Source of the DNA: Coptis chinensis
Taxonomy: Eukaryota > Streptophyta > Magnoliopsida > Ranunculales > Ranunculaceae
Direction: 5' to 3'
DNA length: 64,000 nt
Assembly (NCBI GenBank): GCA_015680905.1
Contig: CM027377.1
Location: 59,169,501 to 59,233,500 of the forward strand
In this document: in pieces, positions 23,362 to 33,702 of the stretch
How the letters are laid out: the number at the start of each line of letters is the position of its first letter
Position numbering within the stretch: the stretch's first letter is position 1
The notes under the pieces: model-generated
Databases searched by the model: none
Seen by the model: the letters and a program-made list of their open reading frames with translations, nothing else
What the model was told of the DNA's origin: nothing
Translations under genes and position numbers: made by a program

Positions 23362-24986
23362 TCATTATCTTCGCCTCCCTTCGCTCGAAGCTATATTCAA
23401 CGTTGAGACATGCTTAGCCATTTCATCCATCTTTTCTATAAAATATGAATAAGCCTCAACACTACTCCCCGCATCGTAAGCCACTTGAGAAGCAACCTTG
23501 ATACAATGAGTCAATCTCAAAAGTTCATGGTTTTCATGGCCGGCCACTAATCCAGTATGAAACTCCGCTCTATACGTGTTTGCATTTTGCATCCACTGCT
23601 TCAAAAGAAAATGCCTTGGAATCTCTTCGATTTTGTAATGCTGAAAAATCTTTAACATGTGACCACAAAGTAACCCCATAAACTGAAAATACTTACATTC
23701 ACAGTCTCCCTCTAAGGTTCCTCTATTAAAACTCACTTTCCAAACGGACTTCTTCTGCGGGTCTCTGAATTTCACCATGTAGCTTCCGGTTCCATTGTTG
23801 ACAATCTCGTCCCCATCAATTTTGTACTCCATCTTTGCCTTCTCTAATTGCTCCTTAAATATATTGAATGCATTAATCGTATAGACCTTCGCAGCATGCA
23901 TAAGGAGGAAAGCATCTTTAGCCACAATTCGTGAATTATGCTCAGTGCGGTAATCAGCATCTCTTTCATTCCTAGCAATCAAAGCCAAAGATCTCTCATT
24001 ACCATGTACAAACTCCATCAGCATAGTGCTCGAATTTACGAATTGGTCGTAACGAGAATTCATCGATTCACTCCTTCCAGTCGTATGCATACCAGCAAAA
24101 AATGTGTCACTGAGATAACAAGGAACCCATTTCTCCCGCATATTATACATTTTTGTCAACCAAGGATTTGCAGACAACTCATTCTTCTCTATTATTGTAC
24201 ACCATCTTCTTTCAAAACCAGTAATCTTATACGAGGAGAGACTCTAACAAAAGGCCGGAAGCAATGGTGGGAGAATAGACCCAATTTTGTTTATGGGTTA
24301 GCGAATCAACACTCTACTTATTTCAGATTTATTTCTTAAAAATTTAGGAAATGTATGTTGGAGTGGTCTACCCGTGGTCCTCACAAAATGTATAATTGTT
24401 TTTTCTTTGCTATCTAATACAATTACCCTTTAGCAAAAAAAAAATAATGAGGAGAGAAATAGTGTTATTCAGTTAGGTTACGGTGTCTCAATTTTAGTAA
24501 AGGATAGCTTCTCTTGAAATTTCGCATAATATGCCAAAGACGAAGAATGATGACGAAGTATCGGGGAACACTTTTGCAATGGCTGCGGTCCATCGGCTCT
24601 ATCCCGTAAGTGATGATTGCAGTTGGCGATGACCACCCATGGCTGCAAGCCGGGCCTTAAACAACCATATGAATGTATCTTCGTCTCATCAAGTAACAAG
24701 TACAAGAACCAAATAACTGAATCGACCATCTTTGATTGACTCGATAAAAGGGGCAAAAGGCATAAAGTATGCATTCGTGACGTTATGTGGTATCAAAAAG
24801 AGACAACATCCCCGAATACTCATATCGCGACTTTCGAGACCTCCCATCAACCCGAAAAAGTTTTATCATAGTCCCATTTTGATCTAGATCAATAGCGTAG
24901 TAAAACTGGGGATTCTCGGCACTCTTCTGCATAAAATATTTAAGCACGGCAGTTGCATCACCTTCTTTAGGCATCTTTCTAGTCAA
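23362..24986 (-). pseudogene. FAR1-related MULE transposase, copy 2
   Basis: The better preserved of the two transposase copies. The longest frame (24177 to 23365, 270 residues) runs from SANPWLTKMYNMREKWVPCY through TTGRSESMNSRYDQF (catalytic Glu region) and EKAKMEYKIDGDEIVNNGTG. It then has the SWIM zinc finger CECKYFQFMGLLCGHMLKIF and a helical C-terminal tail ending in EGRRR. Upstream, 24986-24783 has EGDATAVLKYFMQKSAENPQ, FYYAIDLDQNGT and SLFDTT. The catalytic core at 24774-24478 is present but shifted (LYLLLDET, FQEKLSFTKIET). As in copy 1, the codon aligned with the second catalytic Asp is TAC (Tyr). Frameshifts and a gap (24240-24470) prevent a full protein. Confidence 0.8.
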
Positions 24987-25814
24987 ACCATAATGATAGT
25001 TCGAGCAATCCTTATTTGTAATGCTAACCCAACTTCTTCCCCACTAAAAACAGCTGCAACTTTCTGCAACTTTACCGACAGGTAAACCGTGTTCACCAAA
25101 AATCCTAGCTCATACATAGTAAAGTATGTCATTAAAAACGCTTCACTAAAAATTAGTATAAACAAATAATTGTCTATATCATTATGTTGATGATAGTATA
25201 TCATCCGAATAGTCCATAGCCAAGAAAGTATGTCATAAGTAACACCTTACGAAGGTACTATGTAAAAATAACGATGTATGTGATTATAAATAACATACAT
25301 AGTATAGTATGTCATGGAAAATATCATAGCATACCGTCATACATAACAAAGTACATACCCAACGCAGCATTTAATGTATTATGTAAAAATAATTGTAAAT
25401 CTGCTTTTAATTAACATACATAGTATAGTATGTTATGCAAAATTTCATAGAGTACGTGAGTGCACGGGTCTACTACCGTACATAAGAATTAAGGATAGTT
25501 TTATAAACGAAAGTATATCATACTTTATGCCAAATATATGCAACTAGAAATGGCATTGTGGAAGCATGCGACATATGCAAAATGAGATGTCAACGATTGG
25601 AGTTTTACCTTTTATAAAGTATGTCACTTAAAGTAAGTGACATACCTAACCAATCAATTTTGTAAGAAGTGACATAACATATAAGTATGACAGTTATAGT
25701 GTCATATCTACTCGCAGAGCTTATATACGACATTATATGGACGACACTGAATAAGTTATGCACAACACTATATAACAAAGAAAGTTTATATACAACAATG
25801 TATAAGCTGTCCAA

Positions 25815-26010
25815 CAAGAGTATGAACATTCGTTGTTCATAGTCCGACAAGAGTATGAACATTCATTGTTCATAGTCTTACAAGAGTATGAACATTCACT
25901 GTTCATAATTCAATGGTATGAACACTGAATGTTCATAGTCCAACAAGAGTATGAACATTCAGTGTTCATAGTCCACTAGGAGTATGAACACTGAATGTTC
26001 ATGGGTCAAT
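25815..26010 (-). repeat. Terminal ~33-bp tandem repeats of FAR1-type MULE copy 2
   Basis: Five or six units of GAGTATGAACATTC (A/G)(C/G/T)TGTTCATAGTCC (A/G)ACAA, the reverse complement of the array at 1-110. The last units change to CCACTAGGAGTATGAACAC. Confidence 0.75.
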
Positions 26011-26059
26011 TTGAGATACCCCCCTGTTTGAGCCACTAGGAGTATGAACACTTAAAGTC

Positions 26060-27265
26060 CACTATGTAGTATGGAGGACAATAGAGTAGCATTGAAGATA
26101 AGATAAGAGAGTGAAGATAAGATAAAGGTATAAAATATATTTCGACCAGTTATAAAATTTTGGTAGAGAACAACAAATTCTAAGAACATTCAACTAGTAT
26201 ACTGCATGGCAATGGGGAGTGAGCGGAGCTGCGGGGAGAGAGAGAGTTGGGTGAAGGAGAAAGGGTATTGGAGGCAAAGAAAAAATGAGAGAGAAATTGA
26301 GGACAAAGACAGAAACCAACCAACTTGGTTTTGTCCCAAGATACCCCTTCGCTAAGATCGTTAAGCTCCGCTCACTTGACAAGCATGAAAAATGTCATAA
26401 CTAAATCAAAATGAAAGAGAGATGAACTTACTCTAAGCCTACGATGGTTGGCAATGAAATTTCTAGTGGAGGAGTTGTCAACAATGGGAATTGGTGGCAC
26501 TTCGTTACATTTTCTTTTTCGGGTTTGGGTGCTTGATCCTCCTCGTGTTCGTGGAGGCATGTTTAAAATGACGGTTTAGAACATTGATAGTTAGGGTTTA
26601 ATGATAATTGTAATCTCCATGAAGTCATTGCTACATATGATATCCCAAACTTTATAAAAAATGTTATAAGATAATGTTTGAAAAACAAAAGTTTGTGCAA
26701 AACGTGATTAATTAAGAAACATTTGTCAGAGATTAAGATGTGTATTGGACTCTGGGTTGCTCGTTCCATTGCCAATTCACTAAATTAATGCAAGTTCAAA
26801 CAAGTGCAAAATTAGCTATAAAACAGGATTCGAGAGTACACACAGCAGAGCATCATAAACATACTCGACTTATGTTTACAAGAAAAAAAAAAAAAATCTC
26901 TTTGCATTTCATCAGATGACAGAATATCCTTGCTAGTTCGCCAGTCTTGAATTCTTATTACGAATTAAGATAGCTTGTTCTAGAACCCATCAGTCCCTCG
27001 TTCACTTTGTGCTGTAAAGGCAGCTGGTGTTCTTTTGTCACAACACAAGTGATAAAGCTCACCTGAAGCTCGATACGCCTTTGGTTCCTACCTTAAACCA
27101 ACAAAGCACTTACCATATTCTTGCATTTTAATGCTATTTACAGAGCACTTAACAAAAACTAGTTAATACCATTTCTGACATATTCTAATACATTCTACAA
27201 TTTATGACAGTATATACACATACACAAAATAGATATTAAAGCCAAAAAAACCCTGTCAGTATAAG
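26060..27265. other. Interior of the nested MULE, no clear gene
   Basis: A minus-strand frame at 26560-26372 starts MPPRTRGGSSTQTRKRK and runs into a good donor (ggcttaga/gtaagttc). A possible second exon starts at about 26378 (ERSLTILAKGYLG). I do not recognise the protein. The remainder is AT-rich and without structure. Confidence 0.2.
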
Positions 27266-27270
27266 GATAG

Positions 27271-28017
27271 TTACGAAAAGTCTAAATCCATAACATTTTT
27301 TGGAACCCTTTTATACCACTTCACGATCCTTGGTTCCATTATAATTGCCCAATCCCAAGCTTCTGTCCATGCAAATGACTCCCACCCTGGAGCAAATGGA
27401 GGAATAGGATTATCATTTTCAAGCACAAGTTTCACAAAATGTGTGCCTCCTCCAATGTGGCCTATTGCCGCTATCTGGACACGAGTTGGATCAGGAGCAG
27501 TCCACAAAGGAAAGTATGACATACATTCTTTCTCTCCAATGACGACAAGGACACACTAAAAAGTATTAGCGGCTAAAAATCCCATTGAAGGAAGTTCAAA
27601 CCATTATTTGGGGTTCATCGTATATGGAACTGTACATCGTAGATTTGTCTTGATCGCTTCTTTTCGTTCTTCTCCACCCATCATTGAAGTATAATCTACC
27701 TCATGGGAAATCAACTCTGTCAACATAAGAGCCCTCACAGTAATCCATGCATCACCTCCATTAGACCCTAAGCATCGTGCAATCGCGCTAAATCCACAAT
27801 GTCCATTCGGTTCAATATCTTGCCAATCCACAATGAAGTCTTGTATCAATGGATTTAAGTCACGTAGCCCATCATCCCAATTAGACCCAATTTCAGGTAA
27901 ATCTACAAATACTTGAATATGAGTTCTTCTTGGTTTTCTTTTGCATGGTACCAACTTCTTGGCTTTACTATTCTTGCTTTCTTGAGTTACAATTTGTTCC
28001 TCAATTTGTTTGTGCAT
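27271..28017 (-). pseudogene. OTU-like cysteine protease domain of a MULE
   Basis: OTU proteases remove ubiquitin; in plants this domain is found fused behind the transposase of some MULEs. The first part (28017-27604) contains IQDFIVDWQDIEPNGHCGFS, with the catalytic Asp and Cys in D-x4-GHCGF. It continues AIARCLGSNGGDAWITVRAL and the block VDYTSMMGGEERKE. After two in-frame stops (MNPK-stop, TF-stop) it continues as SYFPLWTAPDPTRVQIAAIG and GGTHFVKLVLEND, with the catalytic His in THFV. It ends PPFAPGWESFAW ... VMDLDFS. All three expected catalytic residues remain. The stops make it a pseudogene unless they are sequence errors. Upstream on the same strand are SWIM and transposase remains, the usual order. 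Confidence 0.8.
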
Positions 28018-28019
28018 AC

Positions 28020-29480
28020 TTTCGAAAAGTCAAGGCTCTCTCTTTGTGTCCATTTTATCTTTACAAGTCTTCACACCAATTTTTATTCCGGTGGCCTACC
28101 CTCACATTGGTGTTGACCGAGGCTCTCGCCGAAAAGTTGCCTTTGGATCACCTAGTTCTACACACTTTTTCAGCATCAAAACCTTTTGTTCATCGAGAGC
28201 GAATCAAACTTCTTCCTCGAATCTATGCAAGCTCGGGCTGAATATCAAAGGACCCATTAGGAAGATCAATCGAGTGCTACTAAGCTATCTCCACCTAGGG
28301 TGTATCAAAGATAAGGGGATGCTTCCCTACCAATTAGAACAATTTCACATAACTCATGCACAAGGAAGCCCATACATACTCTTGTAAACACAACGACAAC
28401 GAATTTCATTTGTCCTAACTCTAATGCAGACTTATTAGCTCTTTTGCTATCAAATCCAATGTATCTCTAGAAATGTACCCTCTAAGTTGCACATATGTGT
28501 TTTGTTTGTAACGATGATCCAGAGATTCAAGCTCCTATTAAAAGAACTTTCAATTTCTATCACTTGGTTTGTCGAGATTATTAATCAAATTAAAGTTTTC
28601 GCGAAGTTACCATTATTGCTAGAACATAAATGCCTCTTCAAAGAGGAATGCATACTTTCAATTCGGTTATCGCCAAAGTACCAAAATGCATATGGAGATC
28701 TATCCAAGCCGAGACAAACCTTTCTTTGTACTTGAAAAAGCATTGGTCTTCTATGTATTCCACAACACCATAATGATCTCCGCACTCAAGTTTAAAACAA
28801 CGAGGTGTTCCAAGTACTCAACTTCAAGACGATTTGTTATCACTGTTTTGAACATAAACATAAATTGTTCATACTCAACAAATTTCTCAAATGTTTTTGG
28901 CCTTTGTCTCGATGTTCCTCCCGATGTGAACTCGACACAAGAAGTGTTTCTTCAGAAAACACTATAGCTATCGTGATTCATAAGTGCCAACTCACAATCA
29001 ATCGTAATTATCTTTACGTATAGCTTTGTAGTCCGTAATATCACGCAACCTCTTCAAAACCCATAGGTAAGAACCTTTCTTTCTCAATCTCCAAATACCC
29101 AAAAGCAATCGGGTGTGATGTAATGTCTTCATCGTGGATGTGAACCCAACAACTTCAAACAATGGCATCTTGAAGACATTCGCCTATTGTTATGCAATCC
29201 ATGACAATGACGGGGAAAAACACTTTGCCAAATGAATTGATTGGGGATGTGCAAACAACAAATCTATGATTCATTGCATCGGATTATCCCTATGAAACTC
29301 AATGGTACCCAAATTCTTCTAAATTTCTTAGAAATTCTTGCATTTGGTTTCTTCCACTCAACCGAACCAACCGATTCTTGTGGACGATAATTGTATAAAG
29401 TGCTTTTGTTTGACAAATTATTGTCATCTCTCTCGTTTCAAGAGGGGTAAAATTTCACGCGGTTTAACACCACTCAAAGA
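28020..29480 (-). pseudogene. MULE transposase plus SWIM finger, degenerate
   Basis: Reading leftward through several frameshifts, the following pieces appear. Near 29220-29130, FGKVFFPVIVMDC, then MPLFEVVGFTSTMKTL (first catalytic region). At 29105-29000, AFGYLEIEKE, then words compatible with WVLKRLRDITD and TIDCELALMN (second catalytic Asp). At 28900-28800, HIGRNIETKAKKHL. At 28690-28585, FGDNRIESMHSSLKRHLCSS (catalytic Glu context). At 28370-28340, the SWIM remnant YGLPCAHELCE, in another frame. This order (DDE domain, SWIM, then OTU) is that of plant MULEs carrying an OTU protease. Nearly every block is in a different frame, so it is inactive. Confidence 0.65.
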
Positions 29481-29499
29481 CAAATCACGAACAATCAAT

Positions 29500-30300
29500 T
29501 TTTCTTCATATTTTTAACCTTCTAATAATGCACAACCTATAAGATGCTCCCCAATAGTATGATTATAAGTTCCACACATAACACTCAAGATCCATCCACC
29601 TTCGTTTTCAGAATTTTCAACACAAATGGGATGACCACATTTCTTCAAACTGGATTGCCTATATTCTTTTTTTTTTTGTTCAATATTTTCGGCTTTACGG
29701 ATGGTCTAAATTTTCCACTCCTTTCGAACTCAAGAAAACTCTAGGTCTTATCAAGTCCCAAATTATCAGACCTTGATATCACAACCACAACTCCAACAGT
29801 CATACCTTTGCCAAACACCATCGGATCAACGAGTGACGATCTTATGACACGTAAACCCTTGATCTTAGATACTATTGATTTTAAAATTGTTTTTGCTAAG
29901 TTATTGATAAAATAAATAAAAAAAATACAAGCTTTCAAATTACATTATTATCTCAATTGTTGTAAATGATTCGGTCATATCGGGATAGCTAATTTCAACA
30001 TTGTTGTAAAGTTCATCATCGAATAATAATTTGATTGAACAAAGTGTTAAAGCCGACTCCATGTCACTTTTAACACTAATCAAAGTTATCATTTTGATTT
30101 TGGCGGAGAATTTATCTTGAACGTTCATTTCCAAAGACATGAGTCCATTCTTAAAGTGAAAATTTGGTGGGAATAACAACAATTTTGTGGATAACTCAAG
30201 ACTAACCTAAGAGAACAACAGAGGGAGGGGGAGAAATTTCATAGAGCATGAGTGGTAGGAGTGTTCGTGGAGTAGTAAATACGGTGAAGAGCTCGTTTGA
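29500..30300 (-). other. Putative 5' region of the OTU-MULE, no clear motif
   Basis: A minus-strand frame at 30182-29940 (begins MLLFPPNFHFKNGLMSLEMN) could be an N-terminal piece of the transposase gene. It contains no motif that I recognise. Confidence 0.2.
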
Positions 30301-30307
30301 ATTACAA

Positions 30308-30435
30308 TGGGGTGTGGAGAGAGTTATTTAAGGTTAAAATGGTCATATTAACAAAAAATGGGGTGTGGAGAGAGTTGAGAGTTATTTAAGGTTATAATGG
30401 TCATATTAACAAAAAATTGGGTGTGGAGAGAGCAG
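30308..30435 (+). repeat. Three tandem units of 51-59 bp
   Basis: Unit: tggggtgtggagagagtt + atttaaggtta + aatggtcatattaacaaaaaa. Starts are at about 30308, 30359 and 30418 (the last partial). It lies just inside the right border of the nested complex. Confidence 0.75.
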
Positions 30436-30514
30436 CACTAGTTTTTTTTTTTGGAATAAATTTACCGTGTGTAGAGAGACAATCGGGATGTGACGAGTAT
30501 TACTCATAAGTTAA

Positions 30515-31400
30515 TATTTCATAGAGTACAGAATACGTGACCTACTACCCAGTATTGCATTGTAAAAAGCATGGATATATGTTATAAAAAATGTCATATA
30601 GGATGTAGTATATCATACTTTATGGTATATCGTGACTCATGTTCTATAAAAAAAAGTATATCATACTTTATGGATGGTACAATAAAACAATTGTTTAAGA
30701 GGATAGTATGTCAATAAGAGTTTTATACGTTTGGTAGTAGTATGTCATAAGCGCTTACAATCATCGATATATATGACTATATGTCATACTCAAATGTTAT
30801 GTCACTTTTATAAGCTATGTCAATAAGAGTTTTATACGTTGGGTCTCATAATAGATAGCAATCACAAGTAGATATATGTCATACTCGAATATTATGTTAC
30901 TTTTATAATATATGCTAGTATGAGTTTTATACAGTTAGTAGTATGTCATAAGTTTACAATCAATCGATATATATGATATTATATGTCATACTCAAATGTT
31001 ATGTGAATCGCCGATAGATATGACACTATATATGTCATACTCGAAATTGTATGTCACCTTTTATAACATATGTCAATAAAATACGTTGGGTAGTATAAGA
31101 ATCATCGATAGATATGACACTATATATGTCATACTCAAATGTTATGTCACTTTTATAATATATGTCAATTAGAGTTTTATACGCTCGGCACCAACAATCA
31201 CGATAGATAGATATGACACTATATATGTCTTAATTCGAATGTTATCTCACTTTTTATATGACTGATAATGTGATCTCATATATGACACTATATATGTCAT
31301 ATTAGCACTCGAATCACTGATAGATATGACTCTATATATATCATACTCGAATGTTATGTACTTTTTGTTACTTTTTGGTTGGATTAACTTGTTGACCCGG
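30515..31400 (-). repeat. Other half of FAR1-MULE copy 3 with expanded TATGTCATA repeats
   Basis: It starts with sequence matching the FAR1-type leader (tttcatagagtac, gacctactacccag). It then becomes an array of seven or so degenerate ~90-130 bp units: 'gatatgacactatatatgtcatact(c)gaatgttatgtcacttttataatatatgtcaataagagttttatacg', in which each unit contains inverted TATGACA/TGTCATA pairs. The related single unit in copy 1 is at about 180-320. No coding. Confidence 0.55.
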
Positions 31401-31689
31401 AATAGTAGTTTATGTGACTTTTTTGTTGCATTGACTTGTTCACCCGGTTTGTTCCGGTTCTACCCTCGCAAATGTGTGGCTAGAAAATGCGCGCACCATT
31501 AGTTTCAGTACATCTCGCGCACGGTAGATTTAGCCATTTTTAAAGCATATGAAATAATTATGTCCAAGTATAGGTAAAAATTACTTCCAAGTTAATTAGA
31601 AGTTTTATTTTGTTTGAATGATTGGTGGATAGCCGAAGAAGGAATAAAATGTAGATATATATTTCAAATGAGGTTTCTTATTGTCTTCT

Positions 31690-31915
31690 TTCTTCATTTA
31701 TACCAGATTTTATCTTACCCGAAACCCGAACTCGAGCCCGATGGGTACCCGAAATATAGGGTTAGGATAGGATTTGGTCACACTTCTCAACAAAATACTC
31801 GACTCCGAACCCGACCTGCTGAAAACTAGTCCGGGTTCGAATAACCCGATGCCAATCAAAACCCAAAAAATCGGGTTTGAACCGGGTCGAGTACCCATTT
31901 GGACATCCCTAGGTT
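31690..31915. repeat. CCCGAAC/GGGTTCG-rich decayed repeat
   Basis: Words cccgaacccgac, gggtacccg, tcgggtttgaaccgggtcg and tggacatccctagg are typical of worn terminal parts of dispersed plant repeats. The termini could not be fixed. A fragment of the 17771-18030 MITE family lies just upstream (31495-31540). Confidence 0.35.
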
Positions 31916-32082
31916 ATTCTGTCATTCAACCCATGAGATTTAGGTTGGGTTATTAAGCCCAATATTAGAAACCAACCGGAAATAAAGCCTGTTAAGACAA
32001 CAAAAGAGACCAACAATTTCAAGTGATACGTAGCCATGAACTTGTGAGGTTCACCATCTTGGCGTGGGTCGGTACGTCAAAG

Positions 32083-32461
32083 CAAGGCCCAAAATATCGA
32101 ATTCGGTAAATATTGTATCCAAAAATCGAAATATATTAGATATATCGGAAATATCAGAGATATCTATTTTTTTGTTGACCAGTCAAAATTTTGTTTTGTA
32201 TGTCGATATATCGAAAATATTGTCAATATATTGGTCAAAGTCAACAACATTTGGTCAAAATCAACAATATCAGTCAAAATCAACAATTTATATCGGATAT
32301 ATCGGTCGATATATATCATTATATCATAAATTGTGATATATATTGGGAAAAAAAGGATTCAATATTCGGTTGAGATATATTGAATATATCTATATCCGTG
32401 TACCGAAAAAACGATATATATCGGTGATATATCGGATATATTGGCGATATTTTAGGCCTTG
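32083..32461. mobile_element. hAT-type MITE A (ATATCG-rich)
   Basis: It starts CAAGGCCCAAAATATCG and ends CGATATTTTAGGCCTTG. The exact 8-bp duplication CGTCAAAG flanks it (32075-32082, 32462-32469). CA...TG ends and an 8-bp duplication fit the hAT superfamily. The interior is made of cgatat/atatcg words with no coding. It may fold into one long AT-rich hairpin. Confidence 0.8.
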
Positions 32462-32719
32462 CGTCAAAGTACTTTGTTAATGGAGGGCTGCTAAACACTT
32501 GCCATACAGGATTTTTACTTTGCAGACCAAAACTTAAATTTCATTCCAATCACTCTTTTGTGTTTTGAAGGGATACGACCACAATGGTACACTTTCTGCC
32601 GTCCATTAGTTTATAATTTTAAGAAAATTTAATACACCGACGGTAGAAAAATTGTGCTATCCATCTCTCAAAACTTATTATGATAGCCAGTAGACAAGGC
32701 CACAAATTTGGGTTGAGCC

Positions 32720-33042
32720 CATGGACCAAAATATCGCCGATATATCCGATATATATCGGTATTTTAGTACACCGACATCGATATTTCCGACATTTATCCA
32801 CCGAATATAGAACCTTTTTTTCCGATATAAAACTTTATATCGCCAATATAATCGATATTTACGATATATATTGGTTGATTTTTTGACTATTTTTTAATAT
32901 AAATCCGATATTTCCAATATATTTCCGATATTTCCGATATTTTAAATAGTTTGGAATAGTCACCAAAATAATAGATATATCCGATATATATCGGTTTTTG
33001 GGTACACCGATATATTGATCGATATCGATATTTTGGGCCTTG
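32720..33042. mobile_element. hAT-type MITE B, just upstream of the MAN1-like gene
   Basis: It starts CATGGACCAAAATATCG and ends CGATATTTTGGGCCTTG, the same family as MITE A. The exact 8-bp duplication GTTGAGCC flanks it (32712-32719, 33043-33050). Its right end is 120 bp before the MAN1-like start codon, so it lies in the promoter or 5' leader of that gene. Confidence 0.8.
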
Positions 33043-33161
33043 GTTGAGCCTAAGGCAGGAGTCTTATAGCAACCGATTGGAATGGTGTTTGGGGGTGCTA
33101 TATGGGTTTCCCGCTTTTAAGACACCGTCTCAAAAGTGAAAACAAACAAGAAATAAAAAAA

Positions 33162-33664
33162 ATGGCTACACCAAAAAAAAAACGCGCGAAATCAACACAT
33201 AATAAAAAGCCTAACCCTAATAATTCCAGCAACATCTCATTCAATCTATTATTATTATTAAAAGAACCATCGCCAAACTTCTTTCCATCAAAAGAAGACT
33301 TGTTAAAACTCCTTATTGTTATCTCCATCGCTGTTTCAGTAGCAATAGCTTGTAATTACTTCGTTACTGTCGTCACTCGTCAACCAAAACCCTTTTGCAA
33401 TAGCGGAGATGACTCATTATTACTTTCTGGTAAGTTTTAATGATTACTATTTTCCAACAGTAACCCTAAATACTTGGGACTATTATTAACTGATTCAACG
33501 TGGGCGTTGCAGAATTTTGTGAGCCCTGTCCAAGTAATGGAGAATGCTTTAAAGGTAACTTGGAATGTCGTCATGGTTATAAAAACTTTGGGAGGATTTG
33601 TGTTGAGGATGGGGAAATTAATCAAACAGCTAAGAAACTTGTAAGCCCTCATATCACTTAGTGG

Positions 33665-33702
<38 letters not shown>

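Larger units (their letters stand above)
22735..26040 (-). mobile_element. FAR1-type MULE transposon, copy 2
   Basis: This is a reverse-oriented copy of the element at 1-3122. Its transposase reads right to left. The right border carries ~33-bp repeats with inverted TATGAACA/TGTTCATA words (25815-26010). The left border at about 22735-22850 has matching palindromic words, and further ones occur at 22130-22240, so the left border might lie there instead. A long TA run (23178-23251) sits in the 3' non-coding part where copy 1 has a much shorter one (2648-2668). Confidence 0.7.
22103..30508 (-). mobile_element. Nested MULE complex bounded by inverted GAGTAATACTCGTCAC
   Basis: GAGTAATACTCGTCACAC at 22103 and its inverted match TGTGACGAGTATTACTC at about 30492-30508 bracket a segment. 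It contains a MULE with transposase, SWIM and OTU domains (27271-29300, -) and, inside it, FAR1-type copy 2. FAR1-leader sequence abuts both outer sides. Immediate flanks (aaataa / ataagttaa) give no clean 9-bp duplication, so the exact borders are uncertain. Confidence 0.4.

Noticed and set aside
26372..26560. Minus-strand frame beginning MPPRTRGGSSTQTRKRK
   Set aside because: A plausible first exon with a donor, but no continuation long enough to identify. Kept only as a remark in the interval entry.
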